DNA from: Actinomycetospora sp. TBRC 11914
Lineage (GTDB): Bacteria; Actinomycetota; Actinomycetes; Mycobacteriales; Pseudonocardiaceae
DNA length: 64,000 nucleotides
Assembly: GCF_012933465.1 (NCBI RefSeq)
Contig: NZ_JABBND010000023.1
Span: 29,506 to 93,505 of the forward strand
Reading direction: 5' to 3'
Positions 22,788 through 31,800 of the stretch are shown here, piece by piece. Numbering within the stretch: the stretch's first letter is position 1; each line of letters starts with the position of its first letter. The notes below the pieces were generated by a model, which saw only the letters and a program-made list of their open reading frames with translations, searched no databases and had not been told where the DNA came from. A program made the position numbers and the translations under genes.

Positions 22788-22819
22788 CGGGCCCGCCGTC
22801 GAACCCGACGGCGGGCCCG
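22788..22819 (+). terminator. Hairpin after rplQ
   Basis: Perfect 14-bp stem CGGGCCCGCCGTCG / CGACGGCGGGCCCG with an AACC loop, ending 2 nt before the annotated GTG of truA. A likely terminator of the rpoA-rplQ transcript. No U-tract. Confidence 0.65.
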
Positions 22820-22821
22820 CG

Positions 22822-23742
22822 GTGTCTCCGGGCGCTGACGACGCGGCTTTCCTGCCGCTCGATGCAAGCGATCAGGACGAGCACGCCGATAGGGCTCCGC
22901 TGGCACCGGGGGTACGACGGATCCGGCTCGACCTGGCCTACGACGGCACCGACTTCGCCGGCTGGGCCCGCCAGCCCGGGCTGCGCACCGTGCAGGGGGT
23001 GCTCGAGGAGACCCTGGCCGTCCTCGCCCGCCGCGACGTCGCGCTCACCGTCGCCGGCCGCACCGATGCGGGCGTGCACGCCGACGCCCAGGTCGCCCAC
23101 GCCGACGTCCCCGCCTCCGGGTCCGCGCTGCTCGACGCGGGCACGGTGCCCGACGGCCTCGTCCGCCGGCTCGCCCGCATGCTCCCGCCGGACGTCCGCG
23201 TCCACGCCGTCACCCTGGCCCCCGCGGGGTTCGACGCCCGCTTCTCCGCGGTCCGCCGCCACTACGCCTACCGCGTGTGCACCGCGCCCTGGGGTCCCGA
23301 GCCGCTGCGGGCCCGCGACACGCTGCGCTGGCCCCGCGGCCTCGACGTGGCGGCGATGGACGCCGCCGGGCGGGGCCTGCTCGGCGAGCACGACTTCGCG
23401 GCGTTCTGCCGTCCCCGCGAGGGCGCGACCACGATCCGCGAGCTCCAGCACCTGCGCTGGGCCGCGGTGCCCGGCGAGCGCGACGTCGTCGAGGCGCGCC
23501 TGTCCGCCGACGCGTTCTGCCACTCGATGGTCCGCTCGCTGGTCGGCGCGCTGCTGGCGGTGGGGGAGGGGCGCCGCGACGTCGACTGGCCGGCCTCGCT
23601 GCTGACCCGCCGGGAGCGGGCGGCCGAGGTGCACGTCGTCGCCGCCCACGGGCTGCGGCTCACCGGCGTCGACTACCCCGACGACGCCGGCCTCGCCGCC
23701 CGCGCCGCGACGACGCGGGCGGTGCGGACCCTGGGCTCCTGA
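22822..23742 (+). CDS. truA: tRNA pseudouridine(38-40) synthase TruA
   Basis: Isomerises U38-U40 in tRNA anticodon stems. 306 aa. The core begins near residue 33 ([20 protein letters not shown]); catalytic Asp in [25 protein letters not shown] and [14 protein letters not shown] are family motifs. The only in-frame standard start upstream of the core is GTG 22822, directly after the hairpin. Codons 1-33 have weaker GC3 than the rest, so the true start may be later at a non-standard codon. Same rplQ-truA order as in M. tuberculosis. Confidence 0.95.
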   Translation: MSPGADDAAFLPLDASDQDEHADRAPLAPGVRRIRLDLAYDGTDFAGWARQPGLRTVQGVLEETLAVLARRDVALTVAGRTDAGVHADAQVAHADVPASGSALLDAGTVPDGLVRRLARMLPPDVRVHAVTLAPAGFDARFSAVRRHYAYRVCTAPWGPEPLRARDTLRWPRGLDVAAMDAAGRGLLGEHDFAAFCRPREGATTIRELQHLRWAAVPGERDVVEARLSADAFCHSMVRSLVGALLAVGEGRRDVDWPASLLTRRERAAEVHVVAAHGLRLTGVDYPDDAGLAARAATTRAVRTLGS

Positions 23743-23758
23743 GTGGGATCGCCGGGGC

Positions 23759-24469
23759 TCAGCTGCGCCGGACGGGCCCGAGCAGCGCGGTCTCCCGCTC
23801 GGCGGTGACGAGGTCCAGGCGCCGCCACAGGTTGCGGCCCAGTACGACGACGCCGTGGTCGGGCAGCGTCCGGAGCGTCTCGGCCATCGGCTCGGTGAGC
23901 CGCCACAGCCGGGCGGCCAGGTCGGCCTCCTGGGGCGGCATCCGCCCGAGGAGCACGACGTCGGCGTCGTCCGCCGCGTCGGCGACCGCCGGGGACAGCG
24001 CGGGCAGGACCAGCAGCGTGGCCCGCCACGGCCCGGTGGGCGCCGAGGGGCCGGTGGCGGTGGCGCCGCGGTCGTGGACGGTGAGCAGCGCGTCGGTGTC
24101 GCCCGGCTCCGGATCGGCGCGGTGCTCCTCGGCGGGTTCGTCGGGCCCGATCCGGACGCGGTCGGGGTCGGCCGCGGCGCGGGCGACCGGCTCCCAGGCG
24201 GCGCGACGGCCGGTGACCACGGTGAGCCGGGCGCCCTGGCCCACCGCCCGCAGCGCGACCTGGCGGGCGAGGTGCAGCGCGCCGAGGACGACGACGCGGG
24301 TCGGGACCGGTCGCAGCAGCGCGAGCGCGACCGGCGCGCCCTGCGGGTCGGCGCCGAGCACGACCCCGGCCGGGGAGGCGGGGGCGGTCAGAGCGTCGAG
24401 GGCCGCGGCCGGCACCGTCGCGGCCACGCGGCCCGTCGCCGGCCGACGTCCGCCGGGCCGGGCCGTCAC
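23759..24469 (-). CDS. Unrecognised protein encoded at the end of the ESX-4 leftward operon
   Basis: 236 aa from a GTG that overlaps the eccE stop by 4 nt, so it is translationally coupled to eccE and is the last gene of the eccD-mycP-eccE unit. I do not recognise a family. It is Ala/Arg-rich with no membrane segment or signal peptide. Alternating strand/helix segments (RVVVLGALHLARQVALRAV, ARLTVVTGRRAAWEPVAR, ADVVLLGRMPPQEADLAARL, HGVVVLGRNLWRRLDLVTAE) suggest a Rossmann-like or degenerate P-loop fold, but no Walker A is present. By position it is a candidate cytoplasmic accessory factor of the type VII system. Convergent with truA, with 16 bp between the stops. Confidence 0.8.
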   Translation of the reverse strand: MTARPGGRRPATGRVAATVPAAALDALTAPASPAGVVLGADPQGAPVALALLRPVPTRVVVLGALHLARQVALRAVGQGARLTVVTGRRAAWEPVARAAADPDRVRIGPDEPAEEHRADPEPGDTDALLTVHDRGATATGPSAPTGPWRATLLVLPALSPAVADAADDADVVLLGRMPPQEADLAARLWRLTEPMAETLRTLPDHGVVVLGRNLWRRLDLVTAERETALLGPVRRS

Positions 24470-25632
24470 GGCGGGCCCCCGAGCGGCAGCGTCCCGCGCA
24501 GCCCGGCGGCCTGCCGCCCGTGCCACGGGTCGAGCCGCACCCCCCGGGCGCGGGCCGCGGCGACGACACCGCGTCCGGCCTCGGCGAGCTCGTCGGGGGT
24601 CCGGGCGCTGACCCGGACGCGGACCGAGACGCCCACCCACGGGTCGCCGTCCGGGCCGGGCGGCCCGGGCCGCAGCGTGAGGGCCACGGTGGTGGCGGCC
24701 TCGGGCGCGGCGAGGTCGTCGAGGTCGAGCGGGCCGCCGGCGGGCACGGGGAGGTCGGCCGCGTCCCGGGTGGCGTGGCCGACCTCCCCGACCACCACCG
24801 CGTCCCACCGCTCCTCGATGCCGCTGTCGGGCGCACGGTCGAGGTCGACCACGGCCGCCGTCGCCACCGCGTCGCGCAGCCCCGCGCGGTCGAGCGGGCG
24901 CACCGGGAGGTCGTGGTCGGCGAGCACGCGGGCGATCCGCGCGAGCGCCCCGACGAGGGCCCGCCGTGCCCCCAGCACCCCGCCGCCGCGCTCGGCCACC
25001 GCACCGGGACAGCGGTCCGGGTCCAGGCTCACCACGAGCCAGGCGCTGCGGTGGGCGGCGTCCGCGAGCGGGCCGAGGACCTCGCGGTGCGCCTGGCGGG
25101 CCGGGGAGTCGGCGGGCCCGGGCCGGACGTGGCGCACGACGCTCAGCGCGTCCAGCACGACGCCGCGGTCGGACAGGGTCCCCGCGAGCGCGCCCAGTGG
25201 GAAGTCCGCGGCGGTCCCGGGCCCGACCAGCAGCGGCAGCTCGTCGGTGTCGGGCACGAGGACCGCGGTCCACGTGCCGTCGTCGGTGCGGGCGAGCGCG
25301 ACGGGGCGCCCGTCGTGGTCACGGTCGTCGACCACGACGACCTCGCCCAGGACGGCGTCCAGCGGCCCCAGGCCCAGGCCCTCGTCGTCGGGGGTGTCCG
25401 GCTCGGCGGTGGTGTCGCGGGGCCGCGCCCGGTGGCGCACGGCGAGCAGCGCCCAGGTCCCGACCAGCTCGCCCCGCACCCGCACGAGCCCGGCGACGAG
25501 CGCGACGGAGAGGACGATCCCGGCGACCGGCAGCAGCGCGGGGCCGAGCGCCAGCAGCCCGAGCGCCACCGCCAGCCCGATCTCCACGACGAGGACCCCG
25601 CCCAGGCGGTCGGGCGCCGTCCGCGCGCTCAC
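24466..25632 (-). CDS. eccE: Type VII secretion protein EccE
   Basis: Membrane component of the ESX core complex. 388 aa from the GTG that overlaps the mycP stop by 4 nt. Two adjacent hydrophobic segments at residues about 14-50 (VVEIGLAVALGLLALGPALL, AGIVLSVALVAGLVRV), then a soluble domain with GLGLGPLDAVLGEVVVVDD and AWLVVSLDPDRCPGAVAERG, the layout of EccE. M. tuberculosis ESX-4 lacks EccE, whereas several other actinobacterial ESX-4 loci have it. Identity rests on topology, length, context and resemblance to EccE. Confidence 0.85.
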   Translation of the reverse strand: MSARTAPDRLGGVLVVEIGLAVALGLLALGPALLPVAGIVLSVALVAGLVRVRGELVGTWALLAVRHRARPRDTTAEPDTPDDEGLGLGPLDAVLGEVVVVDDRDHDGRPVALARTDDGTWTAVLVPDTDELPLLVGPGTAADFPLGALAGTLSDRGVVLDALSVVRHVRPGPADSPARQAHREVLGPLADAAHRSAWLVVSLDPDRCPGAVAERGGGVLGARRALVGALARIARVLADHDLPVRPLDRAGLRDAVATAAVVDLDRAPDSGIEERWDAVVVGEVGHATRDAADLPVPAGGPLDLDDLAAPEAATTVALTLRPGPPGPDGDPWVGVSVRVRVSARTPDELAEAGRGVVAAARARGVRLDPWHGRQAAGLRGTLPLGGPP

Positions 25633-27002
25633 CGCGCGCTCCGGCGGCGGACGAGCAGGAGGACGGCGACGGCGAGGACGACGACCACGGTGCCCGCGGC
25701 CACCCACGGCAGGACGGAGCCACCCGACGGGGCCGGCGGCGCGGGGGGCGGGGCCGGTCGGGCTCCCGCCAGGGCCGCGTCCACGTCGAGCGCGCCGGCG
25801 CCGACGAGCGGGTCGCGGCCGGGGCCCGTCCCCGGCACCGGCGCCGCGGTCCCGACGAGCCGCGCCACCACCTGCTCCGCCGTCAGCGCCGGGAAGCGGG
25901 CGCGCAGCAGGGCGGCGGCCCCGGCCACCCGCGCGGCCGCGAAGCTCGTGCCGGTCACCGGCCCCGGAGCCGAGCCCGGGAGCGTGAGGTCGGCGGTGAG
26001 CCCGGCCGAGCGCGCGTCGAGGGCGGCCGGGACGGTGCCGGGCGCGGCGAGGTCCACCCACGGGCCGGCGAGGGACGCCGGGTCCGGCCGACCGGCGTCG
26101 TCGAGGGCGCCGACGGTGAGGACGTCGTCGTCGAACCAGCCCGGGGCGGGGACCGTGGTGACCCGCTCGCGGGCCTGCGCCGGGTCGTTCGCCGGGCAGG
26201 CCGGGCCGGCGTTGCCCGCCGCGGCGACCACGACGATGCCGCGCGCGGCGGCGTCGTGCACGGCCGCCCGCAGCGCGCCCAGGGCCGGGTCGGTGGTGCC
26301 CACCAGGCCGGCCGCGGGCCGGCACGCCGCGACCGCGAGGGTGAGCACCCCGACGCCCGGCCGCGTCGCGGCGCGGACCGCCCGGGCCAGCGTCGCCTCG
26401 TCGCCCGCGCTCGCCCCGTCGGCGGTGGCCGACCACGCGCTGTCCGCCCGCACCGCCAGCACGCGGGCCCCCGGGGCGACCCCGACCAGGCCGTCGTCGG
26501 CGGCCGGGGCCGCCGCGACCAGCCCGGCGACGGCCGTGCCGTGGCCGTCGCAGTCGTCGGTGGCCGAGCGCCCGGCGACGAAGTCCCCGCCGTCGGTGAC
26601 GCCCCCGCCCAGCCGCGGGTGGCGCGCGACCCCGGAGTCGACGACCGCGACGGTCACCCCGCGCGCGTCGGCGCCGGGCACGGTGTCCGGGGCCGGCGTC
26701 AGGGCGGTGAAGGTGTCCGGGGCGACGCCCGCGGGGCACGCGCCCCGCGACCGCAGCCCGGGGAGCGCGCCCGGCGCGTCGGGGAGGGCGGCGAGCGCGG
26801 CCGGGTCCGGCGCCGGCGGGGCGGGCGGCGCGACCGCGATGGCCTGGGCGGCGGTGTCCTGGGCGGCGGTGTCCTGGCCGGCGATGTCCTGAGCCGGGGC
26901 GGGCGCGGCCAGCCCGAGCAGGGCCGTGAGCACGACGGCGGCGACGGCGGCCGCGGCGGCCCCGGCCCGCCGGGTCCGCCCGGTCCGCGGGGGCCGGCTC
27001 AC
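25629..27002 (-). CDS. mycP: Mycosin (subtilisin-like serine protease of type VII secretion)
   Basis: Membrane-anchored S8 protease associated with the ESX membrane complex. 457 aa from GTG 27002, which overlaps the eccD stop. Residues 1-38 are a signal peptide; a low-complexity AGQDTAAQDTAAQ stretch follows. Catalytic triad Asp122 (VAVVDSG), His154 (DGHGTAVAG) and Ser353 (GTSFAAARVAG), with oxyanion Asn264 (AAGNAGP). A C-terminal TM helix at about 427-450 is followed by a basic tail. All catalytic residues are present. Confidence 0.95.
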   Translation of the reverse strand: MSRPPRTGRTRRAGAAAAAVAAVVLTALLGLAAPAPAQDIAGQDTAAQDTAAQAIAVAPPAPPAPDPAALAALPDAPGALPGLRSRGACPAGVAPDTFTALTPAPDTVPGADARGVTVAVVDSGVARHPRLGGGVTDGGDFVAGRSATDDCDGHGTAVAGLVAAAPAADDGLVGVAPGARVLAVRADSAWSATADGASAGDEATLARAVRAATRPGVGVLTLAVAACRPAAGLVGTTDPALGALRAAVHDAAARGIVVVAAAGNAGPACPANDPAQARERVTTVPAPGWFDDDVLTVGALDDAGRPDPASLAGPWVDLAAPGTVPAALDARSAGLTADLTLPGSAPGPVTGTSFAAARVAGAAALLRARFPALTAEQVVARLVGTAAPVPGTGPGRDPLVGAGALDVDAALAGARPAPPPAPPAPSGGSVLPWVAAGTVVVVLAVAVLLLVRRRSAR

Positions 27003-28621
27003 AGCAGCCGGACCGCCGTGTAGAGGTCGCACACCGCGAGCGCGAGGGGGATGACGGCGGCGATCCCGACGCCCTCGAGGAGGTCGACGGCGCGCCGGGC
27101 ACCTGGCGAGGCCCGGCGCCGGGGCAGGACCGACCCGAGCACCACGGTGAGGACCCCGACGACGACCGCGGCCACCGCGATCCCGACGCGGGCGGCGCCC
27201 GCCGGGGCCGCGGCGACCGCGCCCACGCCGACGGCGGCCCCGCCGACGAGGGCGCCGACGAGCAGGACGCTCGCGGGCAGCGCGTTGGCGTAGCTGCGGG
27301 AGCGCAGGGCCGGCAGCAGCACGAGCAGCACGGCGAGCACCCATCCCGCGGTGCCCTGCCAGCCGTCAGCCGGGACGGCCGCGAGCACGGCCGCCGCCGC
27401 GGCGAGCACGGCGACGGTGCCGGCCGCGAGCCCGGCGAGCACGGCGTGCGCGCGGTCCGCCCGGCGGTCCAGCGACGCGGGGTCGCCCGGCCCGGCGTCG
27501 TCGGCGAGCTCGGCCGCGGACGCCGGTACCTGGGGCAGCGGGAGCCGGGCCAGGGCGACGCCCAGGCGCGGGAGCGCGGAGAGCACGACGAGGGCGACGG
27601 CCCCGGCCCCGGCCGCGACCGCCGGCGCCCCGACCTCGGCCCCGCGGGCGGCGGCCAGCGCCCCCACGACCGTCGCGACCGCCCCGACCAGGGTCGCGAT
27701 CCCCGCGGCCGTCGCCAGCCCGACGAGGACCGCGAGCGCCACCCGGTCCGCGCGGGCGGTCCCGAGCAGCGTCGACCCCGCGGCGACGAGCGCCAGCGCC
27801 GCCGCGAGCAGCAGGTGCGGCGTGCCCGCGCCGGTGGTGAGGGCACCGGCGTCGGGCGCGTCCGAGGGCACCGCCGCGAGCCCGCACACCGCGGCGGCCG
27901 CCGTCGCCAGCGGCCCGAGCACCGCGGCGGCGCCGGGGCGGGAGAACAGCCTCGGCGCGGCGGCGCCGAGCAGCCCCGCGAGGATCGCCAGGAGGGCGGC
28001 CGCGCCGGCGGTGACCAGCCCGCCGGCCGTCCCCGGACCGCGACCGGCGGCCACGAGCGCGCCGAGGGCCACCGCCCCGGCCGTCGCGGCGCCCGCCAGG
28101 CCGAGCGCGTGGGCCCACCCCTCGTCCCACGGGCGGTAGCTCGCCGGGGAGGACTCGGCGACGGCGTCGACGACGTCGTCGTAGAGCGGGGCGGGCGCCG
28201 CGTCGGCCCGGCGGCGCAGGACGAGCTGGTCGCCGTCGAGGACGCCGAGCCCGTCGAGGGTCTGCCGCGGGTCGACCGGGGCGCCCCCGAGCGGGGCGAG
28301 CGTCCACGCGGTGCCGCCGGGCCGGTCGGCGCTGCGGAGGGCATCGCCGTGGCGGGCGGGGCGCTCGTCGGCGCCGTCGGGGTCGGGCCGCTCGGTCATC
28401 TCGACGAGCACCCCGAGCAGCTCGGCCACCGGGACGTCGCCGGGCAGCGCGACGTCGACGCGGGTGCTCGGCGCCAGCACCGAGATCCGGGTGACGGGGG
28501 CCGCGGCGTCGGGGGCGGGGAACGGGGCCGGGGTGAGCGCGGCCCCCGGGGGCGCGGCGGGGCCGGACGGCGGGCGCCCGAGCGCGGCCGGGGCGTGCCC
28601 CCGGCCGGTGCCGGTGCTCAT
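26999..28621 (-). CDS. eccD: Type VII secretion integral membrane protein EccD
   Basis: Forms the membrane channel-like core of ESX systems. 540 aa from ATG 28621 with GGGAGGGGGAG upstream. Residues about 43-140 are a ubiquitin-like (YukD) domain (RISVLAPSTRVDVALPGDVP, LDGLGVLDGDQLVLRRR). From residue about 170 there are about eleven hydrophobic helices rich in Ala/Val/Leu/Gly, matching EccD. First gene of the leftward arm, divergent from eccC. Confidence 0.93.
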   Translation of the reverse strand: MSTGTGRGHAPAALGRPPSGPAAPPGAALTPAPFPAPDAAAPVTRISVLAPSTRVDVALPGDVPVAELLGVLVEMTERPDPDGADERPARHGDALRSADRPGGTAWTLAPLGGAPVDPRQTLDGLGVLDGDQLVLRRRADAAPAPLYDDVVDAVAESSPASYRPWDEGWAHALGLAGAATAGAVALGALVAAGRGPGTAGGLVTAGAAALLAILAGLLGAAAPRLFSRPGAAAVLGPLATAAAAVCGLAAVPSDAPDAGALTTGAGTPHLLLAAALALVAAGSTLLGTARADRVALAVLVGLATAAGIATLVGAVATVVGALAAARGAEVGAPAVAAGAGAVALVVLSALPRLGVALARLPLPQVPASAAELADDAGPGDPASLDRRADRAHAVLAGLAAGTVAVLAAAAAVLAAVPADGWQGTAGWVLAVLLVLLPALRSRSYANALPASVLLVGALVGGAAVGVGAVAAAPAGAARVGIAVAAVVVGVLTVVLGSVLPRRRASPGARRAVDLLEGVGIAAVIPLALAVCDLYTAVRLL

Positions 28622-28720
28622 GGACTCCCCCTCCCGGAGATCCTCTCCCAGCGCCTCTGATGTGCCCGTGACCCGGCCCCCGACCGCCACCGGGACCCGG
28701 ACGACCTGCGCCGATCGTGC

Positions 28721-28736
28721 CCGATCAGCTGATCGG
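28721..28736. promoter_or_regulatory. Palindrome in the eccD/eccC divergent promoter region
   Basis: CCGATCAGCTGATCGG is a perfect 16-bp palindrome about 100 bp from eccD and 77 bp from eccC. It is followed 5 bp later by TAGTAT (28742-28747), which fits a TANNNT -10 element toward eccC. A dimeric regulator bound here could control both arms. The role is inferred. Confidence 0.4.
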
Positions 28737-28812
28737 CTCCTTAGTATGACCTCCGGAGGCGGGGCGTCGGGGGCGAACGCCGGAGATCCGGACAGCCGCC
28801 GGGAGGAGGGGC

Positions 28813-31800
28813 GTGGGCACGCAGGTCGTCCGACGCGGGCCACGCACGCCCGCCCCGGCGATGCCGGCCGGGGAGATCCCGCTCGAGGCGCCGCCGGCCG
28901 AGCCCCGGATCGCCCCGGTGGGGCTGCTCCAGCGCCTCCTGCCGGTCGTGATGCTGCTCGCGTCGGTGGGCTTCGTCGTCGTCATCGGGCTCGACAACCC
29001 GACGTCGTGGCTGTTCGGCGGGATGATCGCGCTGTCGACGCTCGGGATGGTCGCCGGGGGGTCGTCGCGGGGCGGGGCGCAGCGGCGGGCCGAGTCCGAC
29101 GCCGAGCGGGCGGACTACCTGCGCTACCTCGCCCAGATCCGGCGCCGCGCCCGCTCGGTGGCGGCCGAGCAGCGCGCCAGCCTGGAATGGACCCACCCCG
29201 ACCCGGACGCGCTGGTGACCCTGGCCCGCGGGCCCCGCACCTGGGAGCGCCGGCCCGGCGACCCGGACTTCGCGCACGTCCGCGTGGGCCGCGGGGCGCA
29301 GCGCCTCGCGACCGCGTTGGTCCCGCCCCAGACCGGCCCCGTCGAGGACCTCGAGCCGGTGACGACGGTCGCGCTCCGCCGGTTCGTGCGGACCCACTCC
29401 GTCGTCGAGGCCCTGCCGACCGCGGTGTCGCTGCGCGCGTTCGCCGCGGTCGCGGTGACCGGCGCGGCCGACCCGGAGCGGCGACGGGCCGTCGTCCGGG
29501 CGCTCCTGGCCCAGCTGGTGACCTTCCACGGCCCGGACGACCTGCTGCTCGCCGTGGCCGCGCGTGGCGAGGGCCGGCGCGCGTGGGAGTGGTGCAAGTG
29601 GCTGCCGCACGTCGCGCACCCGCGCCTGGCCGACGGCGCCGGCCCGATGCGGATGATCGGCTCCTCGCTGGCGAGCGTGCAGGCGTGGCTGGCCCCGGAG
29701 CTCGCCGACCGGCCCCGGTTCTCCCGGGGCGCCGCGCCGCCGCCCGGCGCGGCCCACGTCGTCGTCGTGCTCGACGGCGCCGAGGGCCTCGCCACCGACG
29801 ACGCCGACCGGGCGCTCGTCGAGGACGGCCTCGCGGGGGTGACCCTCCTCGACGTCGGGGGTGGGGACGGCGCGCTCGACGCCCTCGTGGGCCGGCGGGG
29901 GCTGCGGCTGGTGCTCGGCGCCGACCCCGACGACGCGGCCGGCGGCGATCGGATCGGGGCGGGCAGCGACGCGGCACCCGGCGGGGTCGAGTGGTTCGGC
30001 CGCCCGGACGGGCTCGCCGAGGCGCAGGCCGAGGCGCTCGCGCGCCGGCTCGCGCCGTGCCGGACCCCGGGCGCGGCGCGCGACGAGGCGGGCCCGTCGA
30101 CGCCGGGCCTGCTGGAGCTGCTCGGCGTCGACGGCGACCCGGACACCTTCGACGTCGCCGCCGCGTGGCGGCCCCGGGCGGCCCGGGAACGCCTCCGCGT
30201 GCCGTTCGGGATCTCCGAGGACGGCGAGCCGGTGGAGCTCGACCTCAAGGAGGCCGCGCAGGAGGGCATGGGCCCGCACGGGCTCTGCGTCGGCGCCACC
30301 GGGTCGGGCAAGTCCGAGCTGTTGCGCACGCTGGTGCTCGGGCTCGTCACCACCCACTCCTCGGCGGCGCTCAACCTGGTGCTCGTCGACTTCAAGGGCG
30401 GCGCCACGTTCGCCGGGCTCGCCGCGGCGCCGCACGTCGCCGCCGTCATCACCAACCTCGCCGACGACCTCGGCCTCGTCGACCGCATGCAGGACGCGCT
30501 GGCCGGCGAGATGAACCGGCGCCAGGAACTGCTGCGCGCGGCCGGGAACCTCGCGAGCGTCGCCGACTACGAGCGCGCCCGGGAGCGCGGCGCCGCCCTC
30601 GAGCCGCTGCCCGCGCTGTTCGTCGTCGTCGACGAGTTCTCCGAGCTGCTCCACCAGAAGCCCGACCTCGCGGACCTGTTCACCGCGATCGGCCGGCTCG
30701 GGCGCTCGCTGCAGATCCACCTGCTGCTCGCCTCGCAGCGCCTCGACGAGGGCCGGCTGCGGGGACTCGACTCGCACCTGTCGTACCGGATCGGGCTGAA
30801 GACCTTCTCCGCGGCCGACTCCCGCGCGGTCCTCGGGGTGCCGGACGCCGCGTCGCTGCCGTCGGTGCCCGGCGTCGGGTACCTCCGTTCGGACACCTCG
30901 ACGATGGTGCGGTTCACCGCCGGCTACGTCTCCGGGCCGCACCGCCGCCGCGAGGCGCGGGCCCGGGCGGCGCCGCGCGCCGGCCCCCGGCCCGCCACGC
31001 GCCCGCCGCGCCTCTTCCACGGCGGGTGGGTCGACCTGCCGCCGGCGCTGCCCGGTCCGGACGGCGACGGGGAGGCGCCACCCGTCGTCGTCGGGGAGTC
31101 CGACGAGGCGATGGTGCCCAGCGTGCTCGACGCCGTCGTCGACCGGCTGCGTGACGCGGGCCCGCCCGCCCACGAGGTCTGGCTGCCGCCCCTGGACGGG
31201 CCGACCGGCCTGGAGGAGCTCCTCCCGCCGCTGACCGAGACGCCCGACCGCGGCCTCGGTGCGCCCGGCTTCCCCGCCAACGGGTCGCTGCGCCTGCCGC
31301 TCGGGCTCGTCGACCGGCCCTACGAGCAGCGCCGCGAGGTGCTGTGGGCGGACCTGTCCGGCGCGGCCGGCCACGTGGTGGTGGCCGGCGGGCCGCAGTC
31401 GGGCAAGTCGACGACGCTGCGGGCGATGGTCACCGCGGCCGCCCTCACCCACACCCCGGCCGAGCTGGCGTTCCACGTGGTCGACCTGGGCGGCGGCACG
31501 CTGGGCGGGCTCGCCGCGCTGCCGCACGTCGGCACCGTCGCGGGGCGTGGCGACACCGACCTGGTGCGCCGGGTGGTGGCCGAGGTCGCCGCGGTCCTCG
31601 CCGGCCGGGAGCGCTGGTTCCGCGAGCACGGGATCACCTCGGCGGCCGACCTGCGCGCCCGGCGGCGTCGCGGCGAGCGGTTCGACGGGGACGGCGGGCA
31701 GGGAGACGGCGGGCAGGGGGACGACGGGCTGGGCGACGTGGTGCTCGTCATCGACGGCTGGCACGCGTTCCGCGCCGACCACGAGGCGCTGGAGTCGACG

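Noticed and set aside
24050..24300. Possible Walker A in the 236-aa ESX-linked protein
   Set aside because: The strand followed by GALHLARQ lacks the GxxxxGK[ST] signature; only a general Rossmann/P-loop-like pattern remains.
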